Positions 55,764 to 64,000 of a DNA stretch of 64,000 nt are shown here, piece by piece. Below the pieces are notes generated by a model, which was not told the DNA's origin, ran no database searches, and saw only the letters and a list, made by a program, of their open reading frames with translations. This DNA is from Thermicanus aegyptius DSM 12793 (GTDB taxonomy: Bacteria; Bacillota; Bacilli; Thermicanales; Thermicanaceae): contig NZ_KI783301.1 in the NCBI RefSeq assembly GCF_000510645.1, forward strand, positions 2,820,197 through 2,884,196, given 5' to 3'. The translations under genes were made by a program, and so were the position numbers. Numbering within the stretch: the first letter of the stretch is position 1; each line of letters starts with the position of its first letter.

Positions 55764-56643
55764 CTACATCTCCGCACTCACTTCCGTACCCGTCTTAAAC
55801 TCCACCGTCAGCATACCGTCATGCACCGTCACCTGTCGACAATCCTTCTGACCAGCTTGTCGTCAAACTCGAAGAGGATGCCGGACTGGCTATTAAAGAA
55901 CTCCATAATCTCCGCAACCTGCCACCACTTGTTCTGCCGCTCGGCGTTGCTGACTAATGTTTTCTGTCGTAGCTCCCGCAATCGGTAGGTTTCATTTACC
56001 ACACTGTCATAGGCCGCTTTTGTGTTGGCAAGCCGTAAGAGTTCATGCTGCAGTTCTTCAAGTTTTTTTCTATAGCTTCAGTACTTTCGTCAAACTCCTC
56101 GCCCTATGCCGTTTCAATGTTCCTGCAGTGAGTTTTAATAAAATCATCTCGCCTAGCAGTTATGCAGTTGATAGCCTTGAGCACTGCTTTCTGCAAGTCT
56201 TCCTCTGAAACCGTCGGAGAGCCGCAGTCAGAACCTTTTTCCTCCAGCTTACTTGCGCACCGCCAAACTATGGACTTCTTACCACAGCTGTTCCAATGCA
56301 CCCTGCGGTAAATTTCAACGCACTCTCTACAAAAAACAATACTCGACAGAGTATATTTGGAAATATAAATGCGCTTGACGCCGTTCTTGCTGCTCCGAAG
56401 GTTTGCCCGTCTTGCCAGCTCTACCTGCACCAGCATAAAGAGTTCCCGCGGAATAATCGGCTCGTGGCCGTTTTCTACATAATACTGCGACAAGATGCGT
56501 TTATTGATAACCCGCTTCTTGGAAAGGAAATCCACTGTAAAAGTTTTTTGCAAAAGGGCGTCCCCAATGTACTTCTCGTTTTTGAGTATCTTTCGTATAG
56601 TTTCCGGCCGCCATTTTGGTTTGCCTGAATGGTGCAAAACGAT
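55764..56643 (-). pseudogene. Large serine recombinase, C-terminal relic
   Basis: The minus strand encodes a recombinase domain (KPKWRPETIRKILKNEKYIG then DALLQKTFTVDFLSKKR). A zinc beta-ribbon follows (IVFCRECVEIYRRVHWNSCG, then VWRCASKL), and a coiled coil up to DDKLVRRIVDR and VTVHDGMLTVEFKTG. It is interrupted by a stop near 56104 and two frameshifts. The catalytic resolvase domain is missing. Typical of integrative elements of Clostridia and Bacilli. Confidence 0.82.
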
Positions 56644-56649
56644 CACTGC

Positions 56650-56818
56650 AACTTACTGCAACTTTTCTTCTATGGCGATTTCCCGAAGATAATCGCGAAG
56701 CTCCTTGATTACCGCCGTGTCGATGACATTTGTTGGTTCGTCCAGTATGAGTACGGTGGGGCGGCGGAGCATGGCTTGCGCCAATCCAAGCCGCTGGCCC
56801 ATACAGCATGCCGAACAA
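56650..56818 (-). pseudogene. ABC-transporter ATPase fragment
   Basis: One minus-strand frame reads GQRLGLAQAMLRRPTVLILD then EPTNVIDTAVIKELRDYLRE: the end of the signature motif plus Walker B and D-loop of a BcrA/lantibiotic-immunity-type ATPase. Nothing precedes or follows it in frame; it is fused to the truncated recombinase. Confidence 0.75.
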
Positions 56819-57255
56819 TTAGGTTTTTACTTTATCTCTCCCCTGCCAAAAAACAAATTTTCGGCGGACGGCAAATCACCGGGAAACCCTGTATTCAAGC
56901 CGTTTTTCAGGCTTTTATTTATTTTTTACATTTGACATCAATACCACACACTCCACATGGCTCAAGTTGATGGCATTGATGTCTTAGGCCGATTTTTTTA
57001 CCCGACGTATGCGGGAACATATCAATCGGTTTTTTGCTGTTTTTCCGGAAACCGACTTTCGCGGGAACATATCAATATATGTGGTCGTTTGTTTGATGAA
57101 TTCTATCTTATATACGCATCCGCTAATAATCATTTGAGATTAGCTGCTGTTAATCTTGTTAAATCTGATAATTGTGCGGTAAGAATTATACCATTCACAC
57201 AGTTACAAAACATACTCCAGGTAAACATCAACCGCAAGCACCGTCCCTATTGTTC
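56819..57255. other. Gene-free stretch with two direct repeats, 437 bp
   Basis: No supported gene. GCGGGAACATATCAAT occurs at 57011-57026 and 57061-57076, period 50 bp, with similarity extending a further ~9 bp to the left (CCGACGTAT versus CCGACTTTC). Two copies only. Confidence 0.6.
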
Positions 57256-58461
57256 TCAACTCGGAATATGTATAACTATATGATAGAGCTTATTTACAGT
57301 ATCATTGCGTTTTAGTTCTGTTATCGCCCATTTCAATTCGGGGTATTGGTTGTTTTGTGGCGCTGAATAATTAACCAGTTTATGTGGATAGTTATAATTC
57401 TTTATAAATAATAAGTAACTTTCCCAAAACTTTAGGAAATTGCCTATATTAACATATGAGATAATAAAATTGCATCTATGGCCCAGTGTGTCATATTTAT
57501 ATATCTTGTCAATGTGTTCAGCTATATATGCCTTATCGATGCTTGATAATTTTAGAGCTTCTATTATAGAATAAGGAAAATTTCCATTTCTCACTAAAAT
57601 GTCTACTTCTCCTGCTTGCTTTCCGGTATTAGATGACCCTTGTCTTGTCTGATCTCTCACATCATATCCCATAGCATCAAGCAAGTCACGCATATAATCA
57701 TTCATTTCATCTTCAAGAGAATCTTTATACTTGTGGTTTGCTTGCAATTTTATACTACAATAAAGCAAATCTTTTAATAGAATAGTTTCTGACAAACCTT
57801 TTTTTCTGGGTTCGCTCGAGCTATAACTCAATTCTTCAAATTGTTTTCGTAAGTCTTGAGGCATTAAATCTCGATACTCTTTCAGATCTATATCGGGAAA
57901 TAACATTTTAAATCGTTCAGGATTTCTTAAATATATTATTATCAGCCTTTCTAAGTTGCTAGGTAAAAAGTCATGATCTGCAAAAAGTATGTAATAATAT
58001 TCTTCAAACTTAGTAATAGCATTTAAAACATAATTATCTCCTTCCTCAGAACTATATGTTTCTTGAATTTTATCCAGTAAACCACTATCAAGCTTATATT
58101 CAAGAAGATCATCAGGATTGTCATTACAATCATCCCACCATTGAAGTATCGCATAGAGTAAAAATTCATACTTTGGTTTGATATAATCCCTTATTACATC
58201 AGAACGGACTATATCATATAAATCATAAACCATTTCAATCCATGTATTGTTATCAATTTTTAAGTTATTATATGGCAGGAAATCTTCTGAAGTAAATCCG
58301 TTGTTATCTTCCAAGTAATCCAATAATACCCTGATGATGCATTCTAAATTTTTATTAACATATTTTGTTATTCTTATTTCGAGGTCTGTTAAGGAATCAT
58401 TATCAAATAAATCCAAAGGTAACAAGTAACCAACCTCCTTAAATAAAGACGGCATTGACAT
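57256..58461 (-). CDS. Unknown protein with C-terminal PD-(D/E)XK-like domain, 401 aa
   Basis: Residues 1-240 are helical, acidic and not recognised. The C-terminal part (~245-360) has DSLEDEMNDYMRDLLDAMGY, then GKQAGEVDILVRNG and IIEALKLSSI, and FNFIISYVNIGNFLKFWE-like strands. This spacing (Glu ~253, Asp ~287, Glu ~301) is that of a restriction-endonuclease fold, but the expected Lys two residues after Glu301 is Leu, with Lys at 304. It may be a nuclease with a migrated Lys or an inactive relative. AT-rich, monocistronic. Confidence 0.65.
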   Translation of the reverse strand: MSMPSLFKEVGYLLPLDLFDNDSLTDLEIRITKYVNKNLECIIRVLLDYLEDNNGFTSEDFLPYNNLKIDNNTWIEMVYDLYDIVRSDVIRDYIKPKYEFLLYAILQWWDDCNDNPDDLLEYKLDSGLLDKIQETYSSEEGDNYVLNAITKFEEYYYILFADHDFLPSNLERLIIIYLRNPERFKMLFPDIDLKEYRDLMPQDLRKQFEELSYSSSEPRKKGLSETILLKDLLYCSIKLQANHKYKDSLEDEMNDYMRDLLDAMGYDVRDQTRQGSSNTGKQAGEVDILVRNGNFPYSIIEALKLSSIDKAYIAEHIDKIYKYDTLGHRCNFIISYVNIGNFLKFWESYLLFIKNYNYPHKLVNYSAPQNNQYPELKWAITELKRNDTVNKLYHIVIHIPS

Positions 58462-58781
58462 TTAGCCTATTAAATTCCAAAGGCTCCTCATTTAACACTC
58501 AACCTGCTCTCACAACCCTGTATTTTTGAAAAAAACATATATCCTGTTCTGTCGCTAACCCCTGACTCTAAACTACTCTGTCAGCAAGCATCGACTCCTA
58601 TTCTATCACTCTCAAACACTCGGTCTCACGGATTTGTTTCCAAGAGACGAAAAATGCGCATATTTTCAAGGCTATATTTTACCCATAAAATATGAAAACA
58701 CCTTATTTACAGCCTTTTCTGCAACACTCCCATTGATTTCTTTTATGGCAGAGCAATATTTTTTAGGGCAGTGTTATATTT
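58462..58781. other. Gene-free AT-rich stretch, 320 bp
   Basis: No supported open frame on either strand. It separates the 453-aa gene from the nuclease-like gene and should contain the latter's promoter; no clear -35/-10 pair stands out. Confidence 0.45.
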
Positions 58782-60143
58782 TTAGTTGAATACAACAATA
58801 TACTTTTCTGCATATTCCCTAAAAGTTGCATCTATTTCTCCGTAAACAACACTTAATTCTTCAAGAATAGCGCCTCTTACGTAAGCATCTCTTAGTTCTG
58901 GCTTTTCTAATAACGCCCACTTTAATTGCTTATATGAATAGTTTGCGAATGAAATCCACTGTGGATAATTTATCGCCATTGGATTTTTTGTAAAGTAAAT
59001 TTTACCAGCATTTACTGCAGTAGCCGCTGAATGTCCTATAAACAGCATTGTGCTTAGTTTCGGATGTTTTTCTCTATTCAAAGAAAACGGAATAGACTCC
59101 TTTACTGGATGGCCTTCCTTTATTCTTTTGAATGCATATCCTAATCTAACCACTACTTCAATAATCATTGTTGTAATTGACATAGAACAAAAATGAATGA
59201 AATCATATCCTTCGTAATACATTCCTTGTACGATTTCTGCTATTGTCTGTTCCTCTTCTCCTATGCTACCAAATTGAAGAAGATTAAACAATCCCATCAA
59301 CGGAGTGGGTAATCCCATTGAAGTGGTAATGTCTGACTTGAAATGAATTATTTGCTTAGCAATTGCTGCAAATATATCGCTTTCTTTTCTGTCTGTATAA
59401 TTCTCCATTACCTGAGATACGATTTTACCCGTTTTATCAATGGTAGTCATTCTACCTGTCATAATATCGAATACGCCGAATATCAAGCCAAGCAAAGGGT
59501 CATGTCCCAAAGATAACAGTCTATGATAATAAGCAGAAAGACCATTAACAAATTCAGTTGTATTTCGATTATCCTGAGCATCATATGGAACCTTGCTGAC
59601 CTTTGAGTTTGCGAGCTTTTCCATTTCTTCTTCAGGAAACTTTTTATCAAACCATCTTCGTATATAATTCGACAAAGCTCCTGCTTTAAGTCCATCCGGA
59701 GTTTTCTGTGGAATACCCACTAAGAGAATATCTACTGCTGCCCCTAATAATCCCGCAGCAGCACTTATTGTAATATCGAATTTATCAAGTCGATGTACAG
59801 CGTTGAACTCTTCATTTAACAGTCTGATAGCCTGCTCATTAGCTTGTAATTCTTCCTTGGTAAAAAGAGTTTCCAACTCTGTGCTTTTTCCGACAGACTT
59901 CTCGGCCTCAGCGCAAATTTCTTCCCAAGTAGGCACAACAAGCTTTCTTCGCTCTGGTGAGGGTATAATCTTTGGAATATCAGTCAGTGAATAGCCGAGT
60001 GATTTTAGCAACTCTTCACTCTCTGATATTCGCTCGTCCACTCCAGACATATCCGGACGTTGAATGCTCTTGAGCTCTTGAGCCTGATAATTCAGAACAT
60101 TATTTATTTGTTGTTCTCCATCAGAGTATTTGAACTTACTCAT
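58782..60143 (-). CDS. Unknown protein, partner of glycine-rich membrane protein, 453 aa
   Basis: Not recognised. An N-terminal helical region (1-115) contains VPTWEEICAEAEKSVGKSTE. A hydrophobic glycine/alanine segment ITISAAAGLLGAAVDILLVG (~128-147) is probably membrane-inserted. A distinctive LSLGHDPLLGLIFGVFDIMT lies near 215. The C-terminal half includes IHFCSMSITTMIIEVVVRLG and LFIGHSAATAVNAGKIYFTK, also membrane-prone. ATG 60143 overlaps the upstream stop by ATGA, so the two are made together, suggesting a two-component membrane complex. Confidence 0.62.
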   Translation of the reverse strand: MSKFKYSDGEQQINNVLNYQAQELKSIQRPDMSGVDERISESEELLKSLGYSLTDIPKIIPSPERRKLVVPTWEEICAEAEKSVGKSTELETLFTKEELQANEQAIRLLNEEFNAVHRLDKFDITISAAAGLLGAAVDILLVGIPQKTPDGLKAGALSNYIRRWFDKKFPEEEMEKLANSKVSKVPYDAQDNRNTTEFVNGLSAYYHRLLSLGHDPLLGLIFGVFDIMTGRMTTIDKTGKIVSQVMENYTDRKESDIFAAIAKQIIHFKSDITTSMGLPTPLMGLFNLLQFGSIGEEEQTIAEIVQGMYYEGYDFIHFCSMSITTMIIEVVVRLGYAFKRIKEGHPVKESIPFSLNREKHPKLSTMLFIGHSAATAVNAGKIYFTKNPMAINYPQWISFANYSYKQLKWALLEKPELRDAYVRGAILEELSVVYGEIDATFREYAEKYIVVFN

Positions 60144-60709
60144 GCGGTTTCACCTAAATCTTTCTTCAAATCTTTTATAGCTTGTGTCAACAGGATATTA
60201 AGACTCTGTAAATAATCCAGACGTTCCTTATCTGCATTCGTTTCATCCTTCAACGCCTGAATAATGGCTTGATGCTTTTTAAGTGCTTCTTTATACAAAC
60301 GCTCTTTCTCCTGTCTGAGCTGTTTATACTTTAAGTGAGATGCAAGACCAACACCACCAGCAGCCAATCCGGCAACAGGCAAAGCTAAAACAAATACACC
60401 AGCAACGGATGCCGATACTGCTCCACCTAAAAGAGTAGAGACCCAACCTCCAGCTGCTGCTAAGCCACTCATTATGCCAGCACCACTGAGACCAACCGTT
60501 CCTAAACCATATAATGCAGCAAAGGAACCTACTCCACCAATACCAGCACCAATAGCTCCTGCTAAAACTTCAGGAATAGCACTCTCTCTTATGGTTCGTG
60601 ACTTATCATTAACAGCTGCTGCTGCTTCGTTGACAACATTAACAACCTGCTGTAATGATTCCACACTTTGGAATACCATGTCCTTCTTCTTTTTTATGTA
60701 TTTGCCCAC
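60140..60709 (-). CDS. Glycine-rich membrane protein, 189 aa
   Basis: Short basic N terminus (MGKYIKKKKDM), an amphipathic stretch, then a long Gly/Ala hydrophobic block (~50-125). The block has repeated GxxxG-type patterns such as VLAGAIGAGIGGVGSFAALY and GLAAAGGWVSTLLGGAVSAS. A coiled coil of Lys/Glu/Gln (~130-185) follows. Glycine-zipper blocks like this pack into membranes and occur in channels and pore-formers; function here unknown. GTG 60709 has AAAGGTGG upstream. Confidence 0.65.
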   Translation of the reverse strand: MGKYIKKKKDMVFQSVESLQQVVNVVNEAAAAVNDKSRTIRESAIPEVLAGAIGAGIGGVGSFAALYGLGTVGLSGAGIMSGLAAAGGWVSTLLGGAVSASVAGVFVLALPVAGLAAGGVGLASHLKYKQLRQEKERLYKEALKKHQAIIQALKDETNADKERLDYLQSLNILLTQAIKDLKKDLGETA

Positions 60710-60820
60710 AAATATACCACCTTTCGTATTTTATCGACAGACACATTTCGCGTCATTATCGTCATTGCAATTACGGTGAACTACAAATGAAACAACATAC
60801 ATATTCGTTTCCTCCAGTGA

Positions 60821-61828
60821 CTAACCCCATGTCTTAAACTTAAGTAACTTTGCGATCTCCGCTGTTTCAGGTAGCTTCTCTGTCTCAAGAATTTGTGTTA
60901 AATCAAAAACTCGTGAGCCCATTGGTGCTCTTGGAGTTATCTTCCTAAAATCAGTTTCATAAAATTTCTCTACGAAAAAATATCTTGTAGCATCTAATAC
61001 ATAGCCATAGTTTTTACCATCTTCTCTAGCCCTGTCAATTTGCTGCTTTCTTTCTTCGGTCAATTCTCCAAGTTCAGCTTTATACTCAAGGCCATTTTCT
61101 GTAGTAACAGCCGTGATGATTGCATTGATCTTCCCGATAGCTCTTACACTTTTTTCTTTATATAGACCAAGATAGTCGTGTGCACTAAATCCACGCTCAA
61201 TATCATCATAATAAAGGTTCTCACTAATATTAAAATTAAATGTGGTACCTGCCAGTTGCACTCTCATGCGTTTCCATGAATCTGAAACAATTATGAGTTT
61301 ATCGTTATAACAATAATTTATGAAGTCGTCTAAAACCTCTTGCATTTCATAATCTCTATCATCTATAACATCTCGTATCGCATCAATAATACCTTCGAAA
61401 GTAGTATTAACGTGCATGACAGGATATCTCTGTGTGGCATTATATTTCTTCAACTGCTCATCGAATTCTTTTTTCTTTTCTGGAGCCATCAACTCCGGTG
61501 CTAAAGTAATTATTACTTTATACTTTTCATCACCAAAAGATTTCCAATGGCGTAGCAACTGATCTGAATAAAACCAATCAGACATTTTTGTCTCAACAAC
61601 AATTTTAAAGCTTTCTTGTGTAATAGTAGCATCTGGGATACTTTTAGTACTCTTTTCCTGAAGATTAAAAACAATCTCCGGTTCAAAGGCATCAGAAAAG
61701 AATTCTGATTTCAAAAAGCGAAAGAACTTATCTGAAGAGTATGAATAAAGCCGAGACAATAGTAGCATCGTATTTGCTGTGGCGACATTCTCTTTCGCAT
61801 GATATCTTTGGAAATAATGAATCTTCAT
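60821..61828 (-). CDS. PD-(D/E)XK nuclease-like protein, 335 aa
   Basis: The N-terminal domain carries FEPEIVFNLQEKSTKSIPDA then TITQESFKIVVETK: Asp ~66 and Glu-x-Lys ~79-81, the complete PD-(D/E)XK catalytic set. The rest (~150-335) contains beta-rich segments such as LAGTTFNFNISENLYYDDIE and a C-terminal DTDFRK-like strand region. I do not know a named family. It starts 2 bp before the end of the previous gene's context (gap 2 bp), so it is in one operon with the 342-aa protein. Confidence 0.68.
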   Translation of the reverse strand: MKIHYFQRYHAKENVATANTMLLLSRLYSYSSDKFFRFLKSEFFSDAFEPEIVFNLQEKSTKSIPDATITQESFKIVVETKMSDWFYSDQLLRHWKSFGDEKYKVIITLAPELMAPEKKKEFDEQLKKYNATQRYPVMHVNTTFEGIIDAIRDVIDDRDYEMQEVLDDFINYCYNDKLIIVSDSWKRMRVQLAGTTFNFNISENLYYDDIERGFSAHDYLGLYKEKSVRAIGKINAIITAVTTENGLEYKAELGELTEERKQQIDRAREDGKNYGYVLDATRYFFVEKFYETDFRKITPRAPMGSRVFDLTQILETEKLPETAEIAKLLKFKTWG

Positions 61829-61830
61829 AA

Positions 61831-62859
61831 CTATTTGTCCCCCCTAATTTTCTTTCCATAGGTTTTAGGGAAATAATCCTTCCCAAGTAACCAAAGATAC
61901 TGATCAATTTGCTTCAGGTTATATTTATCCAAGCCATAGAAGTCACGAAAATTAATCAGTATACGTTTGAATTTAATATAGTCTTTCAAATCACCATCTT
62001 GGAAATCTGAGAATCCATCACGATTTCTAAAATATCGAAGCACCTCATCGACATAGCTGTCATAAATCGGATAATCGAGTGGATTGTGGTGGCTGCAATA
62101 CTTTGTGGCAAAGGAGTAAAAATTCTTCTCTGTATCGCCGATATTCACATACTGGATATCTCCAACAAGAGTAACATCTCCAGCCTTAAGCCTCGTATCA
62201 ATATTCAAAGTACATATGTGCTTAGCCACTGGATAGATTGAGAAAATATTTGTACTATAAAAGTCGTTAAGCGCTGATGCCTTCAATAGGACATCAATAA
62301 TGTCCGTATTATTTGGACATAGCTCAAAGAACAGCTTATTAAGTGCATTCTCCTGCAGGCGATAGTTCTCAAGTGTATCCCACTTAGCAAGATATAACTC
62401 AACCTGTTCAGTTGATGGATGAGAAACATTAACCTCAGTTTTTTTCTTACGTCTATATGTACGATTAACAGTATTATCCTGCTTAGGCGTTGATGTTTCA
62501 GCAATTCCATCAGAAGCTAAGAATAAACGGAATCTTCTTAGATGAGACAAATAACTATTAACAAGTGAATTGACATTACCTGTCGAGTTCTCAGAAAGAG
62601 CCTTAATTAATGCCTCTTTCGCATCATTCTCAAAAGCAGGCGAAGTTACCGTATTCCAAAACAGGTCTTTACTCCCCTTCCTCCAGAGGTAAAAGGTATC
62701 AACATAAGATGTATTTATAGTCGCCTTTGCAATACTCTGACTATGTAGGAATTCTCTATATAAGGCACGTAACTCATCATACGATAGCGTTTTTATTTTG
62801 CTCATATCCAATTTCGATGTCCCCTTTATAATATTGTTTAAGCTCTTATTCGTCTTCAT
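61831..62859 (-). CDS. Unknown helical protein, nuclease partner, 342 aa
   Basis: N-terminal half: YREFLHSQSIAKATINTSYV (~34) and a Lys/Arg-rich linker NRTYRRKKKTEVNVSH (~130). C-terminal half: GDVTLVGDIQYVNIGDTEKN, FYSFATKYCSHHNPLDYPIY and DQYLWLLGKDYFPKTYG, which recalls HhH-GPD-type DNA-binding folds. I cannot name the family. The start overlaps the preceding 105-aa gene by 14 bp. An N-terminal DNA-binding or dimerisation role for the following nuclease is an inference from gene order. Confidence 0.62.
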   Translation of the reverse strand: MKTNKSLNNIIKGTSKLDMSKIKTLSYDELRALYREFLHSQSIAKATINTSYVDTFYLWRKGSKDLFWNTVTSPAFENDAKEALIKALSENSTGNVNSLVNSYLSHLRRFRLFLASDGIAETSTPKQDNTVNRTYRRKKKTEVNVSHPSTEQVELYLAKWDTLENYRLQENALNKLFFELCPNNTDIIDVLLKASALNDFYSTNIFSIYPVAKHICTLNIDTRLKAGDVTLVGDIQYVNIGDTEKNFYSFATKYCSHHNPLDYPIYDSYVDEVLRYFRNRDGFSDFQDGDLKDYIKFKRILINFRDFYGLDKYNLKQIDQYLWLLGKDYFPKTYGKKIRGDK

Positions 62860-63163
62860 TAATTGAATAATTTTCTACCAAAGCAAAGATATAAGCAGAA
62901 TTTCTTGATTTTCTGCTGACCTCACGTCTAACACCCGTTTCTCCGTTAACCAATCGATCATAATATGAATGTACAAATAAAAAATCTTTCTTTGATATTA
63001 TCCTTTTCATCGATAGATCGCTGGAAGGCGAATTGTAAATAGCCCTATCAACATACAACCTTCCATCACGGGATGATGCTGTAAACCAAAGACCTGTTTG
63101 TATCTCTTCTTCCGAAGATGATAAGCCCGAAATTACATAATTCCATAGTGCTTCACCGTTCAT
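62846..63163 (-). CDS. Unknown small protein, 105 aa
   Basis: Begins MNGEALWNYVISGLSSSEEE then QTGLWFTASSRDGRLYVDRA and a basic SMKRIISKKDFLFVHSYYDR. No family recognised. Its ATG shares the A of the preceding TAA stop, and its end overlaps the 342-aa gene, so it is firmly inside the operon. Confidence 0.6.
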   Translation of the reverse strand: MNGEALWNYVISGLSSSEEEIQTGLWFTASSRDGRLYVDRAIYNSPSSDLSMKRIISKKDFLFVHSYYDRLVNGETGVRREVSRKSRNSAYIFALVENYSINEDE

Positions 63164-63330
63164 TACTCTGCACCTTTCTTTAATTTGATATAGTTACCGT
63201 GGAGGGCCTCAAATAATTCCGGGTAATGCCCACACCTCGCCCTAATCTGTGTATACTGTGCTTTCTTCCCGTTTTTTTGCAAATACAACTTACGTTTGTA
63301 TATTTCATCTGCCAGCTCAGATGCATGCAT
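63163..63330 (-). CDS. Unknown small protein, 55 aa
   Basis: Reads MHASELADEIYKRKLYLQKN then GHYPELFEALHGNYIKLKKG. Start overlaps the Phd-like gene's end by 14 bp and its stop overlaps the next start. Basic and helical; function unknown. The tight overlap on both sides supports it as real. Confidence 0.6.
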   Translation of the reverse strand: MHASELADEIYKRKLYLQKNGKKAQYTQIRARCGHYPELFEALHGNYIKLKKGAE

Positions 63331-63562
63331 TTTCAACCTCTGATAACACTATCTTCATAGCTTCTTGAAGTGTATAGTTAGCATGTTTATCCGGTATATT
63401 TTCAACATCTATACCATCAGCATCATACTTCAGCACAATATAAGCAGGCTTATTATCTTTAAGAAGAACGACTTTACCGTTCTTTTCTACGACAGAAAAA
63501 ACATGTTTCAGATCAGTTCGTAATGAATCAAAAGGTATTAAGCTATCTATTTTTACGTCCAT
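63317..63562 (-). CDS. Phd/YefM-like small protein heading the island operon, 81 aa
   Basis: MDVKIDSLIPFDSLRTDLKH then VVEKNGKVVLLKDNKPAYIV has the Phd/YefM fold pattern (helix, then KxxxxVVLLKDNKPAYI strand pair). The C-terminal tail is acidic. ATG 63562 has GAGGTG six bases upstream. No standard RelE/Doc toxin follows, so it may be an autoregulator or antitoxin for the non-standard genes downstream. Confidence 0.7.
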   Translation of the reverse strand: MDVKIDSLIPFDSLRTDLKHVFSVVEKNGKVVLLKDNKPAYIVLKYDADGIDVENIPDKHANYTLQEAMKIVLSEVENACI

Positions 63563-63698
63563 ACTTTTCACCTCGACCGACTAGATTTGTTACCATAATT
63601 ATAATTATACATCTAATTAACTGCCTTATCTATATATTTGTTCATACAGTTACTGTCAATATCTCATTGGCTTTTCCCCTTGTTTTTTTTTATTTTTA

Positions 63699-63875
63699 TG
63701 AGTCGTGGCCTTGACATGGAGCCTCTGCGCCCCCTCATACTCCCCAAAAACGCTGGCGGGCGAAATAATCCCCCTTCGGGGGCGCCCGCCTTCGCAATCG
63801 CTTAATGAGGGGCGCCTCTCCATGTAAAGGCTCTCCACATCGCTAGCTTCACTCCGACCCTTCGGGCACGACTCA
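63699..63875. repeat. 177-bp nested palindrome
   Basis: Four nested inverted repeats: TGAGTCGTGGCC (63699-63710) with GGGCACGACTCA (63864-63875); 63715-63738 with 63805-63824 (CATGGAG...CCCTCAT against ATGAGGGG...CTCCATG); GGCGGGCG (63755-63762) with CGCCCGCC (63783-63790); and CCCCC/GGGGG (63770-63782) at the tip. GC-rich within an AT-rich island. It is 137 bp upstream of the Phd-like gene. The shape recalls transfer origins or structured RNAs of integrative elements. Confidence 0.75.
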
Positions 63876-64000
63876 CCTTATTCGTTTTCTGCCACAAACC
63901 GCTTACCTATCCACAAAATCTCTTTGCCTAGACTCATCAAAATATATAGATTATATGTTCTTATTTCTTTATAATGCTGAGATCGTCTCATTGATCTTCC

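Noticed and set aside
57011..57076. Two direct repeats as a mini-CRISPR
   Set aside because: Only two copies with a 34-bp interval and no cas genes nearby.
63656..63838. A 60-residue minus-strand frame in the palindrome
   Set aside because: It is spanned by nested inverted repeats, has no ribosome site, and its open state follows from the GC-rich structure.

Overview
The window looks like a Bacillales-type Firmicutes chromosome segment (Bacillaceae/Paenibacillaceae-like; genus not determinable by eye). It carries a suf operon in the Firmicutes order sufC-D-S-U-B, Gram-positive Shine-Dalgarno sites, TTGACA/TATAAT-type promoters, Spx/ArsC-type and ArsR regulators, and a lipoprotein-type PhnD. 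I saw no rRNA, tRNA or CRISPR array.

Layout. (1) 1-14.9 kb: the early and lysogeny end of a prophage that runs off the left edge. The leftward replication module holds a VapE-like primase, a MazG-like pyrophosphatase, two DNA methyltransferases, an SNF2-like helicase, a family A DNA polymerase, a DUF2815 protein, a DUF2800 nuclease-like protein, small early genes and a Rha regulator. It faces a rightward lysogeny module of double-HTH repressor, ImmA-like peptidase and tyrosine integrase. A 70-bp control region with three copies of a GGTAATTTA operator and a consensus leftward promoter lies between them. The integrase ends 64 bp from the 3' end of sufB, so sufB is the probable attachment gene. 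(2) 14.9-36.7 kb: ordinary host genes: sufCDSUB, gcvH, a peroxiredoxin, an ArsR regulator, an Spx-like protein, a phosphonate-type ABC transporter (phnCEE convergent with phnD), a HAD phosphatase, two MFS transporters, a CAP-domain secreted protein, a CPBP protease and an OmpR-type two-component system. (3) 36.7-40.7 kb: an extracytoplasmic flavin electron-transfer module (FMN-binding protein with five 45-bp tandem repeats, ApbE flavin transferase, RnfD/NqrB-like membrane protein). The two-component system is transcribed divergently from it. The module has been rearranged: a GC-rich PAP2 phosphatase gene sits between apbE and the rnfD-like gene, and a second copy of the module promoter plus the last codons and RBS region of apbE lies just before the rnfD-like gene. 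(4) 41-46.6 kb: decayed accessory DNA with a frameshifted RelE-like toxin and its Phd-like antitoxin, two IS transposase relics, a PfpI protein, a frameshifted 2-keto acid decarboxylase and a Yellow/MRJP-like secreted protein. (5) 46.6-55.6 kb: a leftward defence island with a type I restriction-modification operon (HTH, hsdR, hsdM, hsdS, ImmA/IrrE peptidase, 41-aa ORF) and the broken ends of a probable ABC-3C system (DUF4297-like nuclease and DUF2326 fragment) separated by an IS256-family element. (6) 55.7-64 kb: serine-recombinase and ABC-transporter relics, then an AT-rich leftward island of poorly characterised genes: a PD-(D/E)XK-like protein, a translationally coupled membrane pair, a second nuclease with a helix-rich partner, and three small proteins headed by a Phd-like one. 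It ends in a 177-bp nested palindrome.

The best candidates for something undescribed are the 57.2-63.6 kb gene cluster, with its coupled glycine-rich membrane protein/453-aa pair and two nuclease-like proteins, and the nested palindrome beside it. The clearest evolutionary story is the promoter/apbE-tail duplication that kept the rnfD-like gene under the two-component promoter after the PAP2 insertion.
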